This document shows positions 21,201 through 33,200 of a stretch of DNA of 64,000 bases, piece after piece (position 1 is the first letter of the stretch; every line of letters begins with the position of its first letter). The translations under genes were made by a program, and so were the position numbers. The notes beneath the pieces were generated by a model. It made no database searches. It had not been told where the DNA came from and saw only the letters and a list, made by a program, of their open reading frames with translations. Origin of the DNA: Zoroaster sp. YZ-2022 (taxonomy: Eukaryota > Echinodermata > Asteroidea > Forcipulatida > Zoroasteridae); assembly GCA_029582265.1 (NCBI GenBank), contig CM055833.1, positions 32,082,288 to 32,146,287 on the forward strand. The letters run 5' to 3'.

Positions 21201-24200
21201 CAAATTGAATACCTGAATATGAGAAGGGCCCAAGTCCACAAGATGTTATTTTGAGAAAATTAAAAAAATATATATATTATACTTATTTCTTAAGATATGG
21301 TCTTTTGGTTTATATGGCAACTTATTTATGCATATATATTGTAAAAGGGTATACTGCATGATGATACACATTTCGGTCGCAACACAGGGGGTCACTTAAT
21401 ACATTGTACTTGGGCCCTTCTCATAATCACACCATAGAAAAACATCAGTTTGTTGTGAATGTACCACATTTTATTTGTTTCAAATTAAAATAAACAATCT
21501 ACAGTGGCTTTTTTACTGAAAGGAAACACAAATACAATAATTTGACACTTAGGCCAAAAAAAAAAAAAATGTTGGTTGTCCTCCACAACTTTTCTGGGGC
21601 AGGGGCGGGCGGGCGGATTTTTTTTTCATTCTTTTGTGCATTCATACCTGGTTACATGCACTCAATAGTAATACTTAGAGTGTGGATTTGGGCCTATCTT
21701 TCACACACAAGGTAGCCCTATGGTATAGCAATATTTTCCCGGGTGTAACTCATTTTGGCCAAAATATGGACTTGGGCCCTTCTCATATTCAGGTATTCAA
21801 TTGAATTCGAGATATACAGGGCTCGATAATTAACTTGAATTTTACGGTAGCCCACAGGACTAGTTATGTCAAAATGTTACTAGTCCTTCACACATTTTTA
21901 GTAGTCCTATTGTGTATGTGGAGTCTGTATTGTGTTCTTGTATACAAGTATAGTTCAATTATTAGGTGTTCGGGTTTGTGCCCGAAACACCTATTGTTTT
22001 TGTTCGTTTTTTTTTGTTCTTCTTCTCCGGATAGATTGTCTACAAAAAAACACATACTTGCAAACTTCACATGAACTTCAAACTTGGCATATACTTAGAA
22101 CTTAACACGTAGATGAAACATAATTTGTGACGTCATGATTAGGTCATCAGATATCGAATTACGATCATTCAAAGTTTAATAATTAAAAAAAATCATATCA
22201 AGGGATCTGAAAAATCAATAAAATTACTGATTTAGTCGGGGAAAAATATGTAGTTTATCATGAGTGTACAGAGTGTGAAATATGTGACATTAGAGACGAG
22301 GATATGTTTGAGTTTGATATTTATTTGTACTGAAAACACAACATTTTTGTAAAAAAAGAAACACACTTTTCGTGAAAATTTACGCGCAATCTGTTATTTC
22401 CACTACGTCCGCAATACTCAATCGAGTGGGCGGGGCATATAAAACAGTCCGCGGGCGGAACGGTAATACTGTATGTCGCCCTCAATCGGCAGAAACAGAT
22501 ACTGAAATATTTACAATACAAACCATCGAACATTTTAGCGAGTGCTACGGTTATATTTCCTGATTTACTCAGAAAGAAATTGTATTTTTATGAAAATAAG
22601 AGTGTGAAATATGTGATATTACTGATGAACTCGTGCCAACTCAGCACTTCAACCAACTCGCATACTCCGACAAACTCAGAGCCCAACCATGGAGGTAGAA
22701 CTACCTCCATGCTCCAACCAGCTCGTACTCCAACCAACTCGTACGTGCACATGTACATGTACAATACAATCGACGGTGTTTGCGTGTGGTGCCCACACAA
22801 ATTCTTTCTACGAAATTGAGGGAGTGTAAAAATGGATCGCCAACATAGTCATAAAGGGTAGGTATCTTGAATTTAATTGTTAAGAGCATTTCCTGTATTT
22901 ATCTTCGTGTTTTTATACAAGAAAAGCCATTTTTTAAGCGTTGGGTTGGCTGGTAACGTTAATGTAGTTGCATTGTGCCTGTTTAACCATGGAGGTTCCT
23001 CCATGGTTTAACTTAACGTTAACGTTAGTTACGTGAACATACTTTGGACAGTAAACAACTCACCACTTTTCTAACAGATGTCACTAAAATGTATTTAGAA
23101 TGTAAATAAGGATAGGAAAATTCAGTTGCTAAGGTTATGGCAATTTTTCAGTTGAAATTTTATGCCATATTTTGTAATTTATGTTTTCTCCAAAAATCTT
23201 CAGTTTGTGCACAAATTAACGTCAAGTAGTGATTGTTTACTGCACTTTCCCTTAATTTTTTACCCTTCTTAGATACAAATCAACTTACATAGACAATTAT
23301 TTCACAGGAAAAATGCACAATATTCATGACACAATACATGTACATGTACTTGTATAAGTTGTTAGTCCTGCTCCCTGGGGAGGCCTCTCTCAGACATCTC
23401 TCACATGAAACTATGAGACTCAGCAATTTCCTTAAATACCTTTCTCTTTTGATGTGAGTTTCATGCAAGAACATTTCTTTAATTTATTACACATTGTCAA
23501 GAATAATTGTGTGCAATTTTAAAAACAACCAATGCCCTTTTCAATTTCAATGGTCCAGCTACTCTAAAATTATACACTATTTTCCCCATTCATATAAATT
23601 AGAACTTCTCTGAATTTTCAAATACTTTATTCTTGATCCATGTACTTATAAAACTTTCCTATTATTTTTTACAGCATGTTGACTCCAATACATCATGGCT
23701 CAGACTAAGTTCCAGCCTACAGCACCCCGAGACAGCGTTGACACCACATCCAAATGCAGTATCGTAACTGTTCAAGTCACTCAACAATCTTCAGTTTGCA
23801 GGCTACACGATGGTATGGTTTAACTTAACAGATCATTTGAGAATCCGTGCACAATTAATGGAAGTGGTCTTCATTACTTGGTTTCGTTTGAAGGTATGTA
23901 AACTTTCACATTTTTTATAGATGTATGTTCGTTTTAGTATAATTTTATAGATATTGATTACATAAAACCATGGTTAACGTTAAAAACCTTAGTGTGGCAA
24001 TGGTATCACATGTGCCGCGCCTGGAGTGAAACAGGTCAACTCGTATGCGTGCTCGCATTTCTACCAATTCACACTTATTTTGGTCAACTCAACCCGGAAA
24101 AATATTTATTACTGAATATTTACTGGCATGCGTACGGGTTGACATCCGGTGGAGTACGCGTTGGTAGAAGTACAAGTTAATTTAGCTACACTATAGTGTC

Positions 24201-27200
24201 TGACATAGTTCCTCATAATACTAGTAGTACTTATGTCCTGTGTGGTGATGGCTGCATTGCAGTTTACTTTATACTAGCACTTAATTTTCTCACTAAAGTA
24301 GACCAGAAACAAATATCAGCACCTTTATTGAGATAATGAAACAGTCACATCATGGAGGAAGGAAGACGTCACATGTAGTTCTATTCCATTGTAAAACCTA
24401 ACTTAAAGGCATTGTTCTGAAGGGGATCATTTTTCTGAAGTTACATCAATCCATCATCCTGATAATAACATATAAGGGCATTCTAAGTTAAGTGTGTTTT
24501 GTTAGCATGACCCATTATTCTTCGTCCCTCTTTGAAAACATTTAATATTGTTTTTACATGATTCGTTTATATTTCAGATCAACGATATCCATTTGTGCTA
24601 CTGCTACAAGGTGTGTTAGAGTCTGTGTAACTTTGTGATCCAATGGCCAGTATTTGAAGTTTATCCATTCATCAAAGGAGTTAACGTATTATTCAAATTA
24701 TTTTATATGGACTTATCCTATCTGTGGCAGTCTTTACCCTCAAGGGAATTGTTTTTTCAGGACCTCAAGACACATCTAGGTCTTTCTAGGAATTTCTTTA
24801 ACATGTTAGAACAAAATAGTACTGAGTAATTCTTCTTATTTTTTTGACTGGACCCAAACATCCTCACAAATGTAATTATTAAGCAATATCTGTTGGTGAT
24901 CTAGTAAAATGTATATTGCCGACAGTGAATCACTGGCAGTTGGGCCATATAAACATAGTAAACATACCCCCCCCCCCCCAATCTTCATTGCATGGGTGTG
25001 TCAGGCTTGGAATACCTTTTGCCAGATCACCCAATTAAAGTTCCTATTTATTTGTATGCTCGCATTGGGATAGTACTGACCATCAATCCCATAAACACAA
25101 TTGGTTAAACAGACAGTATCGTGTCACGATCAGAGCAGACTTTCTACAAACGGGCCATGGAATTGGTGTCCTAGTTTAAGACGAACATAGTGACTAAAAA
25201 TTACTGACTCATTTATACAGCAGCAATGCGAATATGACCTTATCATGTGAGTATTATTTTCAGTCACTGAGTTAAACTAGAACTTGAACTCTGATTCCAT
25301 GCCCTGTTGATTGTGAAGATATTGCCACCGTTAAACAATAACTTTAACATTACTATTTATGAAAATGTATTTTCAACAGTTAATGACACATAAATACATA
25401 TACATGTAACAATCAGAAGATCATATTTCAGTATTGTTTGTTTCTTTTTATTTTACAGTTATCCTTCAAATTACATTGTGCTGTCTCTTCCCTATAAGTA
25501 TTGTTTTAAAAAACTGAACCAAACATTTAAATATTATAACACTTGATCGAATTTGTCATTGTATTTTACAAGACCTGCACACACCTCACCTCGGGGCCAA
25601 AAATGTGTAATGATAAAGCTGTGATGATACAGTATTTAATTCCACCACGACGTAATTAGCGTAACAGCTCTGTATTCGTCCAAAGGACAAACACCTAATG
25701 TCGTACAGATCGTTAATTGTCAAAAAATATTTACAAAAAGATGACCCCCACTTTGACCTTACTTCCTGTCCAAACCGGAAGTCGAAGTTTAATATTTAAA
25801 AAAATCCTATCTCAACAACCACAAGAGGTAAATTGACATTTTTTCCACGAAGGTACAGATTGTTAATTGTCAAAAAATATTTAAACAAAGTTGACCCCAA
25901 TTTGACCTTTACGTGTCCCGAACACCTAGTGTTTGTCAATACAAACACCAATCTCTAGTTTATTTCATTTTTGTTCACTAGCCCATCGGACTACCCAAAC
26001 CCCAGCAGCTAGTAGTCCCGCTGCTAAAACCACTAGCCTCAGGCTAGCGGACATATTTAAAACTACCCCAGCTGTATTTACTGCAAAGCTAGGCTTTTCA
26101 CAATTATTTTGAGAAATATTTACAGCATTTTTTATCTTTTTCAAGTAAAAAAGCAATGATCCAAGTAAAAAATATTAAACAAAATTGGTATGAAGAAAAG
26201 AAAATAAGTTGTGTTTTTGATTTGATTTCAGGGTGTTGTAGTTCAGCAAGATACATCCCATATGGTTCAATCATAGCAGCGATCATTCTGTACTGTGGTA
26301 TCGGATTGTTCTGTGGATCATCGTTATCGGCACTCCAAAGCACCGAGATGATGTTTAACCAGACAGACATCAGTAAAAATGCCACTGACACGTAAGACAC
26401 TATTTGGGATGGATTACAATGGTATCTCATTGAATGGACGACTAAGTACATGTACATATACATACATTTCTTGATCTTCCTCAAGCATGGGTGCAAGATG
26501 TTATCGCCTGTGTATTTTCGCTATTTTAACAGCAATTTTCAGAATTTTTATTTACATCGGTACTTGAGGAAGAGAACACAAATTATTCTTTAAAATTACA
26601 CATTTCTAAAACTTAATTGTGAGTAGCATGGTTTTACAAATTAATTTATAGTGGATTCCATCATAAATTAATTTTGCCACTATTTTACTTTTTAACCAAG
26701 CTTCTGACAACTACTTTGTGAAATATCTCGTCTCAAATTTTGTTTTTCTTTCTCAAAGGAAATTATCAGTGTTCAAATAAAAAGACAAGAAAAATCTGAA
26801 ATTTCAGGTAAAAGACGGGCAATACATCTTTAAGTAATATGACGTTGTACCAAAAAAGTCACAGTTTGAAATACAATGTTGTACATACACATGTATATAC
26901 AGGTTATACACAGGTACCCTGAGGGGTGAGGGCAGGAATGTGGGATTGCTCTGTGGTTGATTGCCCTTACACCAAAATGGCAGCAATGAGCTGTATACTC
27001 CCCCAGGTAGCTGGTTTCAGGAATGATTGCTAATTGTGCTGGAAGTTTCCCACGCTGCCAAAGCAGTAACAAACTTATATAACGTGACGACCATTGGATT
27101 TTCACTTACAATTTCTATTATTTCGAGTACAATTTTGCAAGAAATAACGAGGAAACAATAATAGGCATTCAAGAACTCAATGTATGTATTTGTCTATTGT

Positions 27201-30200
27201 CTGAAGCTTACAAGTAGGCCAAAAATTACTTTCAAAGCACATGTTTTCGTACTTATAAACCGTGTGAAAATTGTTTCCAACTATTCGCAAATAGTCGAAT
27301 ATTCACGAAATGTTGCAACGCAATTAATCAAACAATAAATTTCACTATTCGCCCAGGCCTACATTGTAATTCATGGGCACCGATAAGTAAAAAAGCCTAT
27401 GGGGACCAGTTTGGTGGATATACATACATGTACGTGCACATTATAAGTTCATAATTATTAATGTTATGGGTCTCTTATACAGAGTACGTAAACATCCAAT
27501 CCATCCGTCCTCCAACTGAATTTATGAGGTTGAGGTCAGGAGATCTTTAGACACAACATGATTAAAGTGCCTCTTTGATCTCAGAAAAAATGTTTGCATT
27601 TATTTATATTGAATGATTTATCATACATTTATGTCGGACTCATAAATAATCGATCATGGAAGTACACACCTTTGGTAATTACCTGGTTACAAAATTATTG
27701 AAATGTAATCCAAGAGACTTATTTGATGTGAAGTTGCATAGTAATGATACCAGACATCCTGGGAAATTATTCCATCTGACATTCTGTCATTTTTTCGAAA
27801 ACATTGAATGTATACATACATGGTATATGTATATATATATACCATCCGTGTTTGAGTCTTTGACATTCCTAAACCAGTTTGCTTGCCAAATGCCTCTTGC
27901 AAACTTCTCGTATTTATTAATTTATTCTAAAGGTACATTTGTCATTTCAGAATTTTCTACCTTAGACTGACTGTGTATGTGTTAACGCCAGTGATGGTTG
28001 TCATGGCATTGATGTATATAATGTTTGGTTACCGAGCAACCAAACAAAGTAAAATCCAAGTGTATGACAACATAAATGTTTGTTGTGGAGGAATGGGATG
28101 CATCAGTGTGGTGAGTTGATTCTGGGATTACTTGGAGGTCTTCAAAGTGTTTTTCCCGTTACTACTCAATAATTTATTTGATTATTAACAGAAGTCTATT
28201 ACTTACATGAAGTGTGCCAATCATGTACATGTAATAACCACCATTGTTCTCAATAAATGTACGTTAGTGGTTGGTAGTATGCGCATTCTTCTCAATAAAT
28301 GTACGTTAGTGGTTGGTAGTATGCGCATTGTTCTCAATAAATGTACGTTAGTGGTTGGTAGTATGCGCATTCTTCTCAATAAATGTACGTTAGTGGTTGG
28401 TAGTGTGCGCATTGTTCTCAATAAATGTACGTTAGTGGTTGGTAGTATGCGCATTGTTCTCAATAAATGTACGTTAGTGGTTGGTAGTGTGCGCATTCTT
28501 CTCAATACATGTACGTTAGTGGTTGGTAGTATGCGCATTGTTCTCAATAAATGTACGTTAGTGGTTGGTAGTATGCGCATTGTTCTCAATAAATGCACGT
28601 TAGTGGTTGGTAGTATGCGCATTGTTCTCAATAAATGCACGTTAGTGGTTGGTAGTATGCGCATTGTTCTCAATAAATGCACGTTAGTGGTTGGTAGTAT
28701 GCGCATTGTTCTCAATAAATGCACGTTAGTGGTTGGTAGTATGAGCATTGTTCTCAATAAATGCACGTTAGTGGTTGGTAGTATGCGCATTGTTCTCAAT
28801 AAATGTACGTTAGTGGTTGGTAGTATGCGCATTCTTTTCACTACTTCCAAAGCTGGCATACCGTTGTGTGTAATTTCACCTTAATTCCTTGATTTTCACA
28901 CTCAAAAGCGATTATTGAGGCAGAATTTGACTTTGTTAATAAGATTGAAAGTCTTGACAACAACACGTTAAAGGCAAGCCCCGAGCTTTCAAATTTCTTC
29001 CATAAATCCTTTAAGAAAAGGGTGGTCAATGCATTACCAATGGGTTTCTGATCGTTGGAGCCAGCACGTGTGAAGTGAAACATGGTTTATGTTGGAATTA
29101 CATCACACTTACCGACAGGATAAAGATCAGTGATAGGAAAGGTCCAGTTAGTCTGCTGCCACCTAGCATCTCAAAAGTCTCCCAAAATGTTGCCCCTGCC
29201 GGTTCTATAGCTGTATCTTACCCTTCCCCCAATTCACTCCTAGAATAGCCCCCATCTCTGTTCTTTCTGTCTATCAGTTCATAATCCATGAAAGCTCAAC
29301 TAATCATATTTAATGCCAACAAAAAAGTCTCTGGTTTCTAGTCTCTGTGCACTTCACCTCAAACCTGCACATCGGCATCAAGCTTAGTTTTCTTCTTTTT
29401 TCCCTATGAAACAATGTTCAATTGCAGCCTCTCGTACCGTAGCCACTATACTTTATGTATGGGAAATTTGGTCTGGTTCCAATAACCACGTATCACGTAT
29501 TTCACTGGTTGGCAAAAAAAAAAAATTACCAAAAAAAAAGTGTGTCACTGCACCAATTTTGAAGCCGACCTATGCCAGAAACCAGAGACTTTTCCCCTGA
29601 TAACTGTATCCTTTCAATAGTATAGTAGCGTTAACTGTTAATAATCTATCTCTATTAATCCTAGACACTTTACGCTGCTTACATCATAACTTTCACATGG
29701 CTAGTCCTTGGTGGTGCTTCGGCCATTCCTGTGGTCTTTACTTACATGGTTAATATGTACACTATCAGCTTGGGGACTAATCCAGATGATACAACTTGCT
29801 TGGATCTTACGCAATACGGTAGGCTATTATTGGCTGACCTCATCCATTTTAATATATCCTAAAATAACTTGTTTTAGTTCTTAAATACAATTAAACCAAG
29901 CTTCTGACAGCTATTTTTTTAAATACAGTTAAACCAAGCTTCTGACAGCTATTCTTTTTTTTTTTATAGGTTTTCCCGGTCATTTTCGGCAATTGAGCGG
30001 CCAATTTAAACGCCGCGTCATTCCATTTCGCGCGAAACTGCAAGCACCTCAAAATAGTCATTCAATTTCACTTCATGTGCAAGCAAATGTTCACTTCATG
30101 ACAGGCAATTAAAAGAATCACCATTCAATTTACAATTCCATTCGAACAGCATTCAACTTCGCAACGGCTTTTGCAGCGTATGATAGTCATTCAAATTCGT

Positions 30201-33200
30201 TTGGGGCAGGCATTTCTGAGAATTGTCCAGCTGATTTGGCATTTTGTTAATCTGTAATTATAGTTGCTACCGCAAGATTGTAAAATGTATAAAAAGGGTT
30301 CACTTCTTGTATGAGAATCACTTTGCTGATGTCCCCTTCGATTGCTTGTAATTGAAGATTGAAAAATGGCAGCTCGTAGCCATACGCGAGAATATCTAAT
30401 GTTGATCGAACGGCTGATTGATGCATTCAAGGGAATGATTTAGATTACCTTGAGCTTGCAGACAACTTGAACATCAACAGGTCCACAGCAAGATCGATTG
30501 TCGCAACTTATTTGAGATCAGGACGAAGAGAGAGGTTGGACAGAGGAGGGGCAACTCATTTCAGGATGGATGATGAGATGCGACACCATTTGCACGACAT
30601 CCTGGACACCAATCCCCTCTTGACACTTAAGCAGATGGAAGCCAGTCTGATTGAGCATCTACCAGACAAGCCCAGGGTTTCAACTACCACCATAGCCAGG
30701 GCCTTAGATGGAATGATGATGACGTTGAAACTTGTGGAAGATGTTCCTGATGCCAGAAACTCCCCTGCAGTTCTCGATCAACGAGTTCAGTATGCCGAAT
30801 GGTTCCTGGAGCATGGTGTTCTGGCACACCTTAAATTTATTGACGAGACAGGATACAACATCTGGACCCGGCGATCCCAAGGCAGAGCTCCACGAGGGAT
30901 TCCAGCAAGACGAGTCGTCCACAGACAACGAGGGAGAAATTGCAACGACATCTTTGCTGTTTCCAGTGAAGTAGGTTTAGTGCACCATCGAATTGCATTT
31001 GAAACTATGACACGAGAGAGATTTGAGGAGTTTCTTGCTGCCACAATCGAACAATGCGCAGATCTGTTCCCAGAAGACGAGCCCGTAATCCTCATTTGCG
31101 ACAATGCAAGGCCTCACGTTCGTGCCCAACTCCCTGAAGATGTCAACCCAGTGATCTCTCTGAAGCGACTCCTCCATATTCCCTTCCTAAACTGCACATA
31201 GATGGCACATTCTGCATTTAAGGCTGCAGTCAAGCGGACTCTTGGGCTACCAGAGTGGCAACAACGAATCGGAGACAGACAGGCTGCACAGGCAGGAGGG
31301 ATGAACATGCAACAGTGGAGATGTGAGATTCTACAACAAGCAGCTGTACAGAATGTAGATGTCATCACCCAAGCAAAATGCGCGCAGTGGTATAACCATA
31401 GCCAAACCTACATGCCTAGATGCATGGCACGCCAACAGATAGATGGTTAAGAAAACACACTAAATAAAGAAATAAAGAAGTAAAGAAATAAAGAAGTAAA
31501 GAAATAAAGAAGTAAAGAAATAAAGAAGTAAAGAAACAAAGAAATAAAGAAATAAAGAAATAAAGAAGTAAAGAAATAAAGAATTAAAGAAACAAATAAA
31601 TAAAGAAGTAAAGAAGTAAAGAAACAAAGAAATAAAGAAATAAAGAAGTAAAGAAGTAAAGGAACAAAGACATAAAGAAATATAGATGTAAAGAAATCAT
31701 AGTGTGCATTTGTTTGCTCATTTTGCGAAATTGGTTGTCACAAAACGAAAACGTAAGTAACAAACTGGTAGAAATCTTTGCTTGCGCCTACTCTGCTAAA
31801 TTGAATGCCGATTTCGCATGGCTAAACTGAACGACTGTTAAGTTCAATTGAATGCAATGCTATATAAATTCGGATGCATCAAAGTGAAATTGAATGACGG
31901 TTTCAACTGAAGAGGCAAAATCACTTAAATACGAATGCATGAACACGAAATTGGCCGCTCAATTGCCGAAAATGACCGGGAAAACCTATAATATTCTTCT
32001 TTTTTTAAATAATTTCTTGCAAATAATGTTCAAATCAAATGTGTGGTAAATATTTGGAAACATGGTTGGATCTGTGCAGTAAACCTTTTAAAATTATTAT
32101 GTGACTATTAATATATAAATCAGAGAAAGACAATCATCAATTTGATTTTAAATGACTTTATTAATATGGTCATTTGTACTTTCACTTACAATGATCAAAT
32201 TATTTAAAGTTATGGATTTATTTTATATTCTTTAATTCAACAGAATAGATGATGATTAAGATCATGAAAACATATTGTATTGAATAAACTTTGGTATCAT
32301 AGCAGGTGATTGAAGCTGTTTTAGTCTTACATACATTATAATATAAATTTGAATCATTTGAACAGGTTTTGTACACCTACCAGATGATGCAGAGAGTACA
32401 ATCTGTGGAGATAACTTAAAAAGTTTTGGAGATTATGTAAGTTATTGAAATATTCAGTGCCTGAGCTTTTTTTATCTGTGAAATGTTGATAACAATTTTG
32501 AGTTGCTTGTTTTCTGTTAATCTCATAATTTATTAATCTCATAATTTGGTAACCCATAATAATTAGGTAACTCATAATCTCATTAATCTCATCATTTGGT
32601 AACCCAAATTACATTATGAGATTAAAAAGAAAAATCTTGCAATTCTTTAGAACTGACTAATTAAAAACAGAAAATAATGAATAATATTTCCTTTAAAATG
32701 AGAGCACTTTAGACAGAATAATTCAGGTTGATTGGAACCATTAACATCTTCATTTCATTAGTGTTTGCCATCAAAACCTTTCAGTGTCTTTTGGATGTCT
32801 TGTTTGCTAAATGGACACTCTGTTTCATTTGTACTTCACATGCAAAGGTGTTGTAAGTTATTCGTTTGGACACCTGTTTTTTCAAAGAATTACACATTTG
32901 GATGCTCTGTCATTCCAAATCCTGCCTTGTACCTTACTTCATCAAGATAGCTTTTGGATAACGATTCTGTAATATTGTAAACAGATAATTACTAATGTTG
33001 TACCTTCCCTCATTAACATTGTCTTTAATATTCTCTCTAACATTCTCTCTTCATGTGTCATCAGAGTTTTTAAGAATACAGTGTTTTTATTTTCTGATCT
33101 TTGCTTAACAGGCAGGCCAGGCATTTCTCATGTACACTCTACAAGTAGGAGGATGTGCATTGGTTATATTGGGGCTGGTAAGTTAGTGGTATTGGCCTAC

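Larger units (their letters stand above)
21961..25958 (+). mobile_element. Helentron-like (Helitron2) non-autonomous element, copy A
   Basis: The 5' end has AGGTGTTCGGG (21964-21974), itself part of a terminal hairpin. The 3' end has the inverted partner CCGAACACCT in subterminal position (25918-25927), then hairpin GTGTTTGTCAATACAAACAC (25929-25948), six bases and CTAG|TT. An asymmetric inverted repeat plus a 3' hairpin is the structure described for Helentron/Helitron2; a hairpin followed by CTAG also fits classic Helitrons. Copy B at 49957-53748 has the same ends in reverse orientation and shares about 1.7 kb of the 5' half. No Rep-helicase is encoded. It lies in M6 intron 1, ending 273 bp before exon 2, within what looks like an older element starting CAGGGCTCGATAATTAAC. 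Confidence 0.75.
29969..31986 (+). mobile_element. Tc1/mariner-superfamily (IS630-like) transposon
   Basis: Perfect 39-bp terminal inverted repeats starting GGTTTTCCCGGTCATTTTCG, flanked by TA on both sides (29967-29968 and 31987-31988). About 2.0 kb long. It contains a transposase pseudogene (30386-31450) and an A/G-rich simple repeat (31455-31700). It sits in M6 intron 4 in the same orientation as the gene. The perfect ends suggest a fairly recent insertion, although the transposase is already broken. Confidence 0.9.

Noticed and set aside
28243..28830. CRISPR-like array
   Set aside because: Units are contiguous with no unique spacers, and the genome is eukaryotic.
28207..28884. 225- and 212-codon frames on both strands
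   Set aside because: Produced by a 42-bp minisatellite in an M6 intron.
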